Below, piece after piece: positions 50,982 through 59,636 of a stretch of 64,000 nucleotides of DNA; position 1 is the stretch's first letter, and every line of letters starts with the position of its first letter. A model generated the notes under the pieces. The model searched no databases, was not told the origin of the DNA, and saw only the letters and a program-made list of their open reading frames with translations. The DNA comes from Saccharopolyspora gregorii (GTDB taxonomy: Bacteria > Actinomycetota > Actinomycetes > Mycobacteriales > Pseudonocardiaceae), in contig NZ_CP059556.1 of NCBI RefSeq assembly GCF_024734405.1, positions 5,332,001 to 5,396,000 of the forward strand. The letters run 5' to 3'. Made by a program: the position numbers and the translations under genes.

Positions 50982-53156
50982 GTGCCAGGTTCTGTTCCGC
51001 AGTGGTCCGATCCGGACGTGTTCGCGCTCGACGACGATGACGAGCTCCCACCCGAGATCGCCGCCGACCTGGCGTCGCAGGGGCCGCCCGAACGCCGCAA
51101 GCAGCGCCGGGACGAACCGATCACGGCGAAACCACCGGAGCGGATCCCGGACCTGGCGACGCTGCTGGGCCTGGCGGTGAGCTCCGTCGGCGGCTCCGAA
51201 CGCGAGGGCCAGTCGCGGATGGCGGCGGCCGTCGAGCACTCCATCGCCTCCGGCGAGCACCTCGCCGTGCAGGCCGGCACCGGCACCGGGAAGTCGCTGG
51301 CCTACCTGGTGCCCGCGATCCGGCACGCCGTCGCCGCGGCCACCACCGTGGTGATCTCGACGGCCACGATCGCCCTGCAGCGCCAGCTCGTCGACCGCGA
51401 CCTGCCCCGGCTGTCGAAGGCGCTCGCCGACGCGCTCGGCAGGCCGCCGACCTTCGCGATCTTGAAGGGCCGCCGCAACTACCTGTGCCTGAACCGGGTC
51501 GAGGGCGGCGCCCCAGCCGAACCGGAGGAGGGCGCGCTGTTCGACCCGTTCGCCGCCTCCGCGCTGGAACGCCAGGTCAAACGGGTCCGCGAATGGGCCA
51601 CCGAGACCGAGACCGGGGACCGCGACGAGCTGGTGCCCGGCGTCACCGACCAGGCGTGGCGGCAGCTGTCGGTGACCGCGAAGGAATGCCTCGGCGTGCA
51701 CCGCTGCCCCATCGGCACCGACTGCTTCGCCGAACGGGCCCGCGGTGAGGCGGGGCGCGCCGACGTCGTCGTCACCAACCACGCCCTGCTGGCCATCGAC
51801 GCCCTCGACGACCGGCCGGTGCTGCCAGAGCACGACGTCGTCGTGGTCGACGAGGCGCACGACCTCGTCGACCGGGTCACCTCCGCCGCGACCGGCGAGC
51901 TGTCGGCGAACCAGGCGAAGCTCGCCGCGCGGCGCTGCGGGCGTGCCATCGACCAGGGCGTCGCCGACCGGCTCGACGAGGCCGCCGAAGGGCTGGAGAT
52001 CGTCCTCGCCGACGCCCGGCCGCAGCGGCTGGAGGAGATGCCCGAAGCGCTCGGCGGTGCGCTCACCGCGTTGCGCGACGCCGCGGCCGCCTGCACCACC
52101 GCGCTCGGGCCGGAGCGCAAGGAGGACCCGGACGGCAGCAGCGCCCGCAAGCTCGCGCTCGCCGTCACCGAGGAGGTGCACGACAACGCGGTGCGGCTGC
52201 TCGACGCCTTCGACGAGCCGGAGGGGCAGCGCCGCGACGTGGTGTGGGTCGCCGCCGAACCGAACCGGGCGCCCGCGGTGAAGGTCGCGCCGCTCGGCGT
52301 CGGCGGGCTGCTGCGGGAACGGCTGTTCGGGCAGCGCACGACGGTGCTCACCTCGGCGACGCTGGCGCTCGGCGGGTCCTTCGACACCCTCGCCCGGCAG
52401 TGGGGGCTGCCGCCCGAGCGCACGGCCTCCCCCGCCGCGGGCATGGCCAGCGGCAAGGAGGTGCCGTCCGACTCCGGTGGCCCGAAGTGGACGGGGCTGG
52501 ACGTCGGCTCGCCGTTCGAGCACCAGCGCAGCGGAATCCTCTACGTCGCCCGGCACCTGCCCCAGCCCGGGCGGGACGGGTTGCCGCCGGAATACCTCGA
52601 CGAGCTCACCGAACTCGTCGAGGCCGCCGGGGGCCGCACCCTCGGGTTGTTCTCCTCGATGCGGGCCGCGCGGCAGGCGTCCGAGGAACTGCGGGGGCGG
52701 CTCGGCACGCCGGTGCTGTGCCAGGGCGAGGACAACACGGCGCAGCTCGTCGCCAAGTTCGCCGCCGACCCGGCGACGTCCCTGTTCGGAACCTTGTCGC
52801 TGTGGCAGGGGGTGGACGTGCCCGGGGATTCGCTGCAGCTCGTGGTGATGGACCGGATCCCGTTCCCCAGACCGGACGACCCGTTGGCCTCGGCGCGGCA
52901 GAAGGCGGTCTCCGCGCACGGCGGCAACGGTTTCCTGACCGTGGCGGGCACGCACGCGGCGCTGCTGCTGGCGCAGGGTGCTGGGCGGCTGCTGCGGTCC
53001 TCGCACGACCGGGGGGTCATCGCGGTGCTCGACCCGCGGCTGGCCACCGCCCGCTACGGCGGGTTCCTGCGGGCTTCGCTGCCGCCGTTCTGGACGACGC
53101 ACGATCCGCAGGTGGTGCGGGGTGCGCTGACGCGGCTGAACGCGGCGGCGGGTTGA
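50982..53156 (+). CDS. dinG: DinG-type Fe-S ATP-dependent DNA helicase
   Basis: 724 residues from GTG 50982 (TTG 50973 would add three). Walker A is AGTGTGKS at 98-105, the DEAH box at 290-293 (VVVDEAHDL). Four cysteines for the [4Fe-4S] cluster are Cys169, Cys236, Cys242 and Cys248. Helicase motifs further on include TSATLALGGSFDTLA, GLFSSMRAAR and GRLLRSSHDRGVIAVLD. It unwinds DNA 5' to 3' and clears R-loops and G-quadruplex structures. It is the homologue of Rv1329c and ends the conserved block. Confidence 0.95.
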   Translation: MPGSVPQWSDPDVFALDDDDELPPEIAADLASQGPPERRKQRRDEPITAKPPERIPDLATLLGLAVSSVGGSEREGQSRMAAAVEHSIASGEHLAVQAGTGTGKSLAYLVPAIRHAVAAATTVVISTATIALQRQLVDRDLPRLSKALADALGRPPTFAILKGRRNYLCLNRVEGGAPAEPEEGALFDPFAASALERQVKRVREWATETETGDRDELVPGVTDQAWRQLSVTAKECLGVHRCPIGTDCFAERARGEAGRADVVVTNHALLAIDALDDRPVLPEHDVVVVDEAHDLVDRVTSAATGELSANQAKLAARRCGRAIDQGVADRLDEAAEGLEIVLADARPQRLEEMPEALGGALTALRDAAAACTTALGPERKEDPDGSSARKLALAVTEEVHDNAVRLLDAFDEPEGQRRDVVWVAAEPNRAPAVKVAPLGVGGLLRERLFGQRTTVLTSATLALGGSFDTLARQWGLPPERTASPAAGMASGKEVPSDSGGPKWTGLDVGSPFEHQRSGILYVARHLPQPGRDGLPPEYLDELTELVEAAGGRTLGLFSSMRAARQASEELRGRLGTPVLCQGEDNTAQLVAKFAADPATSLFGTLSLWQGVDVPGDSLQLVVMDRIPFPRPDDPLASARQKAVSAHGGNGFLTVAGTHAALLLAQGAGRLLRSSHDRGVIAVLDPRLATARYGGFLRASLPPFWTTHDPQVVRGALTRLNAAAG

Positions 53157-53264
53157 GCTCGGACACGGGTCGCCGGGTGTCCACGATGTGGCGCAGGTCT
53201 TTCCGCCCCGGCCCCGCCTGCGGGTACGTTGACGCCGATCCCCTGATCCCCATGAGGAGGCGTC

Positions 53265-53831
53265 GTGCCCGCGCAGCGCACCGAACCGGCCGCGGACCTG
53301 GCCAGGACCGTGGTGTTCGCGGCGTTCATCGCCGTGCTCGGGTTGTTCCCCGGCCTGTACCTGGCGGGCGCGGCGGTGCCGGTGGTGCTGCAGAACATGG
53401 GGCCGCTGCTGGCGGGCAGCATCCTGGGGGCGCGCCGGGCGGGCGCCTCGGTGCTGCTGTTCCTGGCGCTGGTGGCGATCGGGCTGCCGCTGCTGTCGGG
53501 TGGGCGGGGCGGCATCGCCCCGTTCGCGGGCCCGAGCGGCGGGTTCGTGATCGGCTGGTTGCTCTCGGCGGTCGTGGTGGGGCTGATCGTGCAGCGCGGA
53601 CTGCCGCGGCCCGGGTTGCCGCTGCTGCTGGCCGCGAACCTGGCGGGCATCGCCGCGGACTATTTGATCGGCATCCCGTACTGGGCGGCGTTCACGGGTG
53701 ATCTGGGTGCGGCGGCCGTGCAGTCGCTGGTGTTCGTGCCGGGCGACGCGGTGAAGCTGGTGCTGGTGTCGCTGGTGGCGGCGGCGGTGCACCGGGCGCT
53801 GCCGTCGTCGTTCGCCGGGGCGCGGCGCTGA
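53265..53831 (+). CDS. bioY: BioY, biotin-binding S component of an ECF transporter
   Basis: 188 residues, GTG start four bases after a perfect AGGAGG (53255-53260). Six hydrophobic segments and the phrases VPVVLQNMGPLLAGSILGARRAG and GPSGGFVIGWLLSA are those of BioY. It binds biotin at the membrane and works with the BioM ATPase and BioN encoded 2.4 kb downstream. An AMP-ligase gene starts on the base after its stop, so the whole bioY-ligase-thiolase-bioM-bioN run is one operon. Confidence 0.95.
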   Translation: MPAQRTEPAADLARTVVFAAFIAVLGLFPGLYLAGAAVPVVLQNMGPLLAGSILGARRAGASVLLFLALVAIGLPLLSGGRGGIAPFAGPSGGFVIGWLLSAVVVGLIVQRGLPRPGLPLLLAANLAGIAADYLIGIPYWAAFTGDLGAAAVQSLVFVPGDAVKLVLVSLVAAAVHRALPSSFAGARR

Positions 53832-55157
53832 ATGCTCCCGGCACTGATCTCGCGGGTGACCTGCGACGACGTCGCCTCGGACGGCGCGGAGCTGCGGCGT
53901 CGCGCGCACGGTGCGGCACGGGCGCTGGCGGGCGTGCGGCGGGTCGCGGTGGACGAACCGGATCCGGTGCACCGGTTGTGCTGGCTGCTGGGGGCCGAGC
54001 TGGCGGGCGCGGCGGCGCTGGTGGTGGATCCGGACTGGTCGCGGCGGGACGAGGTGCTGGCGGACGCGGCCCCGGAGGTCGTGGTCTCGGGCGCGCCGGA
54101 GCCGGGCGATCCGGTCGCGCGGCGGGGTGACGAGCGCACCTGGTTCTACCTGCCGACGACGTCGGGCAGCAGCGGGGCGCCGAAGGTGCTGGTGCGGTCG
54201 CGGCGTTCCTGGTCGGAGAGCTTCCGGGCGCTGGACGTGCCGCTCGGCCCGGACGACGCGGTGCTGGTGCCGGGCCCGTTGAGCTCCTCGCTGTTCCTGT
54301 TCGGCGCCGTGCACGCGCTGCACGGGGGCGCGTCGCTGCGGTTGCTGCGCCGCTGGTCGGCGAGGGCGGCGGCCGCGGCGTGCCGGGACGCGACGGTGGT
54401 GCACGTGGTGCCCGCGATGCTGGCGGCGCTGCTGTCGGTGTGGGAGCGCGAGCCGGAACCGCGCCCCCGGCTGCGGCTGGTGGTGTGCGGTGGTGCGGCG
54501 GTGGGCGCGGAGCTGGAGGCCCGGCTGCACCGGGTGCTGCCGGAGTGCGAGCTGCTGGAGTACTACGGGGCGGCGGAGCTGTCGCTGGTGGCGGTGCGAC
54601 GCGGTGAGCCGCGGCTGCGCCCGGTGGTGGAGGTGGACGTGCGCGACGAGTCCGGCGCGTCCCTCCCGCCGGAGGTGCCGGGTGCGTTGTGGGCGCGGTC
54701 CGAGCTGGTCTGCGACGGCCACCTGCGCGGCGGTGTCCTCGTGCCCGCCGCGCCCGGCTGGCGCGGGGTGGGTGATCGGGCGGTGCGCCACGAGGACGGC
54801 ACGGTGACGGTGCTGGGCCGCGCCGGGTCGGTGATCGGCACGGGCGGGCACCTGGTCGCCGCGGAAGAGGTGGAGGCGGTGCTGCGCGCGGTCGGCGGGG
54901 TGCTGGACGTGGTGGTGGCGGGGACGCCGCATCGGCGGCTGGGCGCGCTGGTGACCGCGGTGCTGGAGGTCGATCCGGGATCACCGCCGACGCGGGCGCG
55001 GCTGCGGGACGCGACCCGGCGCCTGGAGCCGGCGAAGCGCCCGCGGCGGTGGCTGGTGCTGCCCGAGCTGCCCCGCACTCCGGCGGGGAAACCGGCGCGG
55101 GCCGAGGTGGCGCGGCTGCTGCGGGACGGTGCGCTCGACGCGGAGGTGCCCGCGTGA
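53832..55157 (+). CDS. AMP-dependent acyl-CoA ligase-like enzyme of the biotin operon
   Basis: 441 residues, ATG directly after the bioY stop. The phosphate-binding loop is TTSGSSGAPKV (109-119). YYGAAELS, GDRAVRHEDGTVTVLGRAGSVI and the catalytic Lys in RTPAGKPARAEV mark the ANL superfamily. It is shorter than usual acyl-CoA synthetases (about 500 or more), missing part of the N-terminal domain. In a biotin-transport operon a pimelate or related acyl substrate is an appealing idea. It is not related in fold to BioW. The stop overlaps the thiolase-like start. Confidence 0.88.
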   Translation: MLPALISRVTCDDVASDGAELRRRAHGAARALAGVRRVAVDEPDPVHRLCWLLGAELAGAAALVVDPDWSRRDEVLADAAPEVVVSGAPEPGDPVARRGDERTWFYLPTTSGSSGAPKVLVRSRRSWSESFRALDVPLGPDDAVLVPGPLSSSLFLFGAVHALHGGASLRLLRRWSARAAAAACRDATVVHVVPAMLAALLSVWEREPEPRPRLRLVVCGGAAVGAELEARLHRVLPECELLEYYGAAELSLVAVRRGEPRLRPVVEVDVRDESGASLPPEVPGALWARSELVCDGHLRGGVLVPAAPGWRGVGDRAVRHEDGTVTVLGRAGSVIGTGGHLVAAEEVEAVLRAVGGVLDVVVAGTPHRRLGALVTAVLEVDPGSPPTRARLRDATRRLEPAKRPRRWLVLPELPRTPAGKPARAEVARLLRDGALDAEVPA

Positions 55158-56278
55158 GCGATCGCGAACCGGTGGTGATCGCCGCCCGCCGCAGCCCCGT
55201 CGGCGAGGTCGGCGGCGCGTTGAAGCACTGGGAGGTGGATCGGCTGGCCGCCCCGGTGCTGGCGGCGGTGCTGCGGGATTCGGGCTTGGATTCGGTGGAC
55301 GACGTGCTGCTGGGCAACGTGCTGGGCCCGGGCGGTAATCCGGCGCGGGTGGCGGCGTTGCGCGCCGGGCTCGGCCTGGAGGTGCCGGGCATGTCGGTGG
55401 ATCGGCAGTGCGCGAGCGGGTTGAGCGCGATCGTGGCGGCGGCGGCGCTGGTGCGCGGCGGCGCCGGGGAGCGCTACCTGGCCGGTGGGGTGGAGAGCGC
55501 GTCGACGGCGCCGTGGCGGGCGCACCGGCCCCGGTCGGCGGGGGAGCCGCCGCGGTTCTACTCGCGCGCCCCGTTCGCGCCCGCCGACCTCGGCGATCCG
55601 GACATGGGTCCGGCCGCGGACCTGGTGGCGGCGGAGGCGGGCGTGTCGCGGCGGCGGCAGGACGAGTTCGCGGCGCGCAGCCACGCGCGCGCGGTCGCCG
55701 CGCAGGACGCGGGCCGGTTCGACGCGGAGCTGGTCGATGTCAGCGGGCTGCGGGACGAGCGGCCGCGGCGCGGTTTCACCCCGGAGCGGCTGGCCCGGTT
55801 CCGCCCGGCGTTCACGGCGGACGGCACCGCGACGGCGGCGAACTCGTGCGGGATCAGCGACGGCGCCGCGGCCGTGCTGGTCACCAGCGAGCGGGAGCGC
55901 CGGCGGCTCGGGGTGCCGGGGCTGCGGCTGGTGGCCGAGCGCACCTGCGGGGTCGATCCGAACCGGTTGGGCCTGGGCGCGGTGCCCGCGTTGCGGCACG
56001 TGCTGCGCGACCGGCCCGCTCCGGAGCTGGTCGAGTTCACCGAGGCGTTCGCCGGTCAGGTGCTGGCCTGCACCGATGCGGCCGGGATCGACGAGCGCGC
56101 GGTGTCCCCGGACGGCGGCGCCATCGCGCTCGGGCACCCCTGGGGCGCGTCCGGCGCGGTCCTGGTGGTGCGATTGTTCAGCCGCATGGTGCGCGAGGAC
56201 GGACCGCGCACCGGGGTGGCGGCCCTGTCCTCCGGTGGCGGGCTGGGCGTGGCGACGGTGTGGGAGCGCGTGGAGTGA
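55154..56278 (+). CDS. Thiolase-like enzyme with altered active-site residues
   Basis: 374 residues, GTG start overlapping the ligase stop. Kept: nucleophile Cys86 (DRQCASGLSAI) and His328 (GGAIALGHPWGASGA). Changed: the usual Asn-Glu-Ala-Phe reads TEAF (Thr296), and the second catalytic Cys of the C-x-G-G-G loop is Ser359 (AALSSGGGLG). A normal thiolase needs these two for the oxyanion water and general base, so it may only transfer acyl groups or catalyse a modified condensation. Its place between bioY and bioM suggests a biotin-linked acyl substrate. The stop overlaps bioM. Confidence 0.88.
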   Translation: MSDREPVVIAARRSPVGEVGGALKHWEVDRLAAPVLAAVLRDSGLDSVDDVLLGNVLGPGGNPARVAALRAGLGLEVPGMSVDRQCASGLSAIVAAAALVRGGAGERYLAGGVESASTAPWRAHRPRSAGEPPRFYSRAPFAPADLGDPDMGPAADLVAAEAGVSRRRQDEFAARSHARAVAAQDAGRFDAELVDVSGLRDERPRRGFTPERLARFRPAFTADGTATAANSCGISDGAAAVLVTSERERRRLGVPGLRLVAERTCGVDPNRLGLGAVPALRHVLRDRPAPELVEFTEAFAGQVLACTDAAGIDERAVSPDGGAIALGHPWGASGAVLVVRLFSRMVREDGPRTGVAALSSGGGLGVATVWERVE

Positions 56279-56949
56279 TCGAGTTCGAGGGCGTCGGGCA
56301 CGCCTACGGCGAGCACGCGGTGCTGGACGGCGTGGACCTCCGGCTGCCGGAGAAGCGGGTCGCGTTCGTGGGGGCGAACGGGTCCGGCAAGTCCACCCTC
56401 GCCCGCATGATCAACGGGCTGGTGTCGCCGACGCGCGGGCGGGTGCTGGTGGACGGGTTGGATCCGGCGCGGGAGGGCCGGGCGGTGCGCCGCCGGGTCG
56501 GGTTCGTGTTCACCAACCCGGACAGCCAGATCGTGATGCCGACGGCCGGGGAGGACGTCGCGTTCTCGCTGCGCAGGCACGGCGTCCCGAAGGCGGAGCG
56601 GGAGCGGCGGGCGGCGGAGGTGCTGGCCCGGCACGGCCTCGACGGCTACGCGGAGCACCCGGCGCACCAGCTCTCCGGTGGGCAGAAGCAGCTGCTGGCG
56701 CTGTGCTCGATGCTGGTGCTGGAGCCCGACGTGCTGGTGTGCGACGAGCCGACGACGCTGCTGGACCTGCGCAACAAGCGGCACTTCGTGGAGCTGCTGC
56801 AGCAGCTGCCGCAGCAGGTGGTGCTGGTGACGCACGACCTGCACCTGCTGGACGGCTTCGACCGGGTGGTGGTGATCGACGAGGGCCGGGTGGCCGCGGA
56901 CGACGCCCCGGCGGCGGCGCTGGCGCACTACCGGGAGCTGGCCGGATGA
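56275..56949 (+). CDS. bioM: BioM, ATPase of the biotin ECF transporter
   Basis: 224 residues, GTG start in overlap. Walker A is GANGSGKS (33-40), the Q-loop is in VFTNPDSQIVMPT, the signature is LSGGQKQLLALCSML, Walker B is VLVCDEPTTLLD and the H-loop is in VLVTHDLHLLDG. The NPDSQIV wording is typical of CbiO/BioM-type ECF ATPases. It powers biotin uptake with BioN and BioY. Confidence 0.95.
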   Translation: MIEFEGVGHAYGEHAVLDGVDLRLPEKRVAFVGANGSGKSTLARMINGLVSPTRGRVLVDGLDPAREGRAVRRRVGFVFTNPDSQIVMPTAGEDVAFSLRRHGVPKAERERRAAEVLARHGLDGYAEHPAHQLSGGQKQLLALCSMLVLEPDVLVCDEPTTLLDLRNKRHFVELLQQLPQQVVLVTHDLHLLDGFDRVVVIDEGRVAADDAPAAALAHYRELAG

Positions 56950-57563
56950 GCCCGATCGGGCTGTACGAGCCGGGGTCGAGCGCGCTGCACCGGACTCCGG
57001 CCGGGGTCAAGTTCGTGCTGCTGCTGGCGTTCGCGGTGCTGATCTTCCTGCTGGGTTCGCCGGTGGCGCTGGGCGCGGTGGTGGCCGGGGTGCTGCTGGG
57101 CTACACGGTGGCGCGGATCCCGCCGCGGCGCTGCTGGCAGGTGTCCCGGCTGCTGCTGCCGCTGCTGGCGGTGATCTTCCTGCTGCAGTGGTGGACGCTG
57201 GGGGCGCAGCAGGCGGGCGTGGTGACGTTGCGGCTGCTGGCGGCGATCGCGGCGGCGAACCTGTTCACGTTGACCACCCGGGTCGACGACCTGGTGTCGG
57301 CGGTGGAGCGCGGGTTGTCGCCGCTGCGGCGCGTCGGGGTCCGCCCGGAGCGGGTGGGCTTGCTGGTGGGGTTGACCTTGCAGGCCGTCGCCGCGCTGTC
57401 GATCATCGCGGCGGAGACGCGGGAGGCGCAGCGGGCCCGGAACGCGGACCGGTCGCCGAGCGCGTTCGCCGTCCCGTTCCTGGTCCGCACGCTGCGCCAC
57501 TCCGACGAGTTGGGCGAAGCCCTCGCCGCGCGCGGGGTCGGGGACGACGAGCCGGCCCGCTGA
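56946..57563 (+). CDS. bioN: BioN, transmembrane T component of the biotin ECF transporter
   Basis: 205 residues, ATG overlapping the bioM stop. About five helices. The coupling motif with short charged loops ends in ETREAQRARNADRSPSAF, and a second is RAALSIIAAE-like (VAALSIIAAETREAQRARN); these Ala-Arg-x helices contact the ATPase in CbiQ/BioN proteins. VDDLVSAVERGLSPLRRVGV is also typical. A perfect hairpin begins 4 bp after the stop. Confidence 0.93.
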   Translation: MSPIGLYEPGSSALHRTPAGVKFVLLLAFAVLIFLLGSPVALGAVVAGVLLGYTVARIPPRRCWQVSRLLLPLLAVIFLLQWWTLGAQQAGVVTLRLLAAIAAANLFTLTTRVDDLVSAVERGLSPLRRVGVRPERVGLLVGLTLQAVAALSIIAAETREAQRARNADRSPSAFAVPFLVRTLRHSDELGEALAARGVGDDEPAR

Positions 57564-57566
57564 CCG

Positions 57567-57601
57567 ACGAATTCCCCCGCCGCGTGGACGGGGGAATTCG
57601 T
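57567..57601 (+). terminator. Hairpin terminator after bioN
   Basis: Perfect 13-bp arms (57567-57579 with 57589-57601, ACGAATTCCCCCG) and a 9-base loop, starting 4 bp after the bioN stop. It ends the bioY-bioN operon. Confidence 0.9.
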
Positions 57602-57638
57602 GCGGAGACGCGAGGCCGGGCTGTTCCGGCGCCGGTTC

Positions 57639-57859
57639 TCAGCCGCGCACGAGGTCGGTCGGACCTTCCGGATCGTCGGTGGTCGGCGCGCACATCAGCG
57701 GGCCCGGGTCACCGTCGGCGGCGTGCTGCATGAGCACGTCGGAGCACTCGGCGGAGGTGTCGTAGTGCCCGATCACCACTTCTTCGGCGAGCGCGGTACC
57801 CGGCCGAGCGCGGAGAAGGCGGCGGTGCACAGGGCCAGGGTGGTCAGCGTCTTGCGCAT
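57639..57859 (-). pseudogene. Frameshifted gene for a small secreted protein
   Basis: ATG 57859 has a GAAAGGA site. The first frame gives a signal-peptide start (MRKTLTTLALCTAAFSALG), then soon ends. A second frame, one base off, continues with GTALAEEVVIGHYDTSAEC and runs to a stop at 57639. Adding a single base near 57797 would give Leu-Gly-Ala-Gly-Thr-Ala-Leu-Ala, a good signal-peptidase site, and a mature acidic protein of about 50 residues with two cysteines. So this is one gene broken by a one-base loss, or by a sequencing error. The family is unknown. Confidence 0.6.
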
Positions 57860-58615
57860 GCGGGGTTCCTTTCGGGTCGTTTCGAACGTTCGCCCCGGAC
57901 GCTACGGACGAGGTGATCGGGAACGAGGCGAGGCGCGGCGGCGGACCGGGGAACCCCTCGGCGCGCGATTTCCGCCAAGGGCACGAGGAACGGGCAGGCC
58001 CTCGGCTGCTGCCACGAGCCGGGTGCGGCGTTCGCGACGTCGGCGGCGTTCGGGCGGCCATCGGGCGTTCGGGCGGCGACCGGATGGTCGGCGACAACCG
58101 GGAAATCGGCGGCGATCGGGAGTTCGGCGACGAGCGGATGTTCGGCGACAACCGGGAGCCCGGCGACAAGCGGGAGCCCGGCGACGAGCGGATGTTCGGC
58201 GACAACCGGGAGCCCGGCGACGACCGGCACATCGGTGACAACCGGGAAATCGGCGGCGACCGGGAGTCCGGCGACGAGCGGATGTTCGGCGACAACCCGG
58301 AGTTCGGCGGCGTGAGTTCCGGCGGCACGGCCGCTGATCGGGCGACGCGAAGCGCTGGACCGGGTGATTCCGGCCCAGCGCTTCGCCGCACTCCCCTCGG
58401 TGGTCGCGGGGCCCGCCCCGCGGGCTCCACGGCCCCGGTCGCCCCCTGGGGCGGTCGACGCGGCCGGCGGGCGGTCCACCCGCCCCCTCGCGCCGGTCTC
58501 CGCAGGTGTCCACCGCCGGGCACCGAGTGAAGCGCCTCCGGCGCGTCCGCGGGCGCGTCGCTCGGCGTTCGACGGGAGAACCCTCACCGAAGCGCCGGGG
58601 CGCTGCTCGAACGGC
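57860..58615. other. 756-bp intergenic region with tandem repeat
   Basis: Apart from the 18-bp array at 58090-58305, I see no supported gene. A GTG-initiated frame on the plus strand (57913-58530) spans the array but has no ribosome site and non-coding-like ends. Confidence 0.5.
58090..58305. repeat. 18-bp tandem repeat, twelve units
   Basis: Twelve head-to-tail 18-bp units begin with GGCGAC (or GGCGGC, GGTGAC). In one plus-strand frame each gives a hexapeptide Gly-Asp-x-Arg-x-x (GDNREI, GGDREF, GDERMF, GDNREP). A higher-order pattern is visible: GDERMF-GDNREP recurs. Unit length divisible by 3 keeps all frames open. Coding use is unproven. Confidence 0.9.
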
Positions 58616-59464
58616 TCAGGACCGCCCGATGCCGAGCCGTTCGGCGTGCCGCGCCAAGTAGCTCCGCACGTCGTCGGCGGGCGCGTCGGGCAGGCCCCAG
58701 ATCGCTTCCGCGACACCGCAGTCGGCCCATTCCGCGAGCAGGTCCGGCGTGGGCTTCCGGGTGGCCAGCACGCGGATCTCCGGTGCGCCCGCCCGGCCCG
58801 CCTCGGCCCAGGCCGTCCGCAACCGGTCCGCACCGCCGGGCACGTCGGTGTCGGCGGGGGTGGTGATCCAGCCGTCGGCGTGCGCGGCGATCCACGCGAA
58901 GGTCTTCGGCCCGGCGCCCGCCCCGATCAGCACCGGGATGCGGGACGGTTTCGGGTAGGCCCACGACGGCCCGAAGCGCACGAACTCGCCGGAGTACTCG
59001 GCCTCCTCCTCGGTCCACAGCGCGCGCATCGCCTCCAGGTGCTCGCGCAGCGCGGTCCGGCGCCGGTGCGCGGGCACCTGGTGGTCGGCGAGCTCGTCGG
59101 TGTTCCAGCCGAACCCGGCTCCCAGCACGACCCGGCCGCCGGAGAGCAGGTCGAGCGAGGCGATCGTCTTGGCGAGCGCGATGGGGTCGGATTCGACGGG
59201 CAGCGCCACCGCCGTGGCCAGCTCGATCCGGGTGGTGAGCGCGGCGGCCGAGCTCAGGCTCACCCACGGGTCCAGGGTGCGCAGGTAGCGGTCGTCGGGC
59301 AGGTCGGCGCCGCCGGTGCCGGGGTGCGCGGCGGTGCGCTTGATCGGGATGTGGGTGTGCTCGGGGACGTAGAAGGTGTCGAACCCGGCCTGCTCGGCCG
59401 CCTGCGCGGCCTGGCCCGGGGTGATCCCGCGATCGCTGGTGAACAGCACGATGCCGTGGCGCAA
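58616..59464 (-). CDS. Luciferase-like (LLM class) F420-dependent oxidoreductase
   Basis: 282 residues. TTG 59464 is chosen because GGAGAGGGGAAG lies just before it; an ATG 26 codons earlier has no such site. The TIM-barrel marks are RHGIVLFTSDRGITPGQAA, FYVPEHTHIP, VALPVESDPIALAKTIASLDLLSGGRVVLGAGFGWN and PVLIGAGAGPKTFAWIAAHADGW. These are of the F420-dependent LLM group of actinobacteria; the substrate is unknown. It stands alone, with a 172-bp gap to the PTH2-like gene upstream. Confidence 0.92.
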   Translation of the reverse strand: MRHGIVLFTSDRGITPGQAAQAAEQAGFDTFYVPEHTHIPIKRTAAHPGTGGADLPDDRYLRTLDPWVSLSSAAALTTRIELATAVALPVESDPIALAKTIASLDLLSGGRVVLGAGFGWNTDELADHQVPAHRRRTALREHLEAMRALWTEEEAEYSGEFVRFGPSWAYPKPSRIPVLIGAGAGPKTFAWIAAHADGWITTPADTDVPGGADRLRTAWAEAGRAGAPEIRVLATRKPTPDLLAEWADCGVAEAIWGLPDAPADDVRSYLARHAERLGIGRS

Positions 59465-59636
59465 CGGACTTCCCCTCTCCCGCGTCGTCGCGTGGAAGGA
59501 GCCTGGTGGGGCATCGACCCTAGCAAGCGTTCGGTCGAGCACCCAAGGACCAGGAGCGGAACCGTTGCGGCGCAGGGGAATCCCGAAGGTCGAGCGCGCG
59601 GACTACGTTCGGCGCGGACCCGCGCCGCGGGAACCG

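Noticed and set aside
53157-53264. Riboswitch or BioQ-type operator before bioY
   Set aside because: The 108-bp gap shows no clear dyad with the expected half sites and no structured leader; only a GTTGAC step is visible.
50520-54932. Very long open frame antisense to pncA, dinG and bioY
   Set aside because: It lies opposite well-supported genes and is rich in His, Arg, Gln, Gly and Pro with no domain; typical of antisense frames in GC-rich DNA. The same reasoning removes the long plus-strand frame opposite the acylase (10889-13888).
57913-58530. Plus-strand gene for a hexapeptide-repeat protein
   Set aside because: GTG start without ribosome site, and both flanks look like noncoding DNA. 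Kept as a repeat only.
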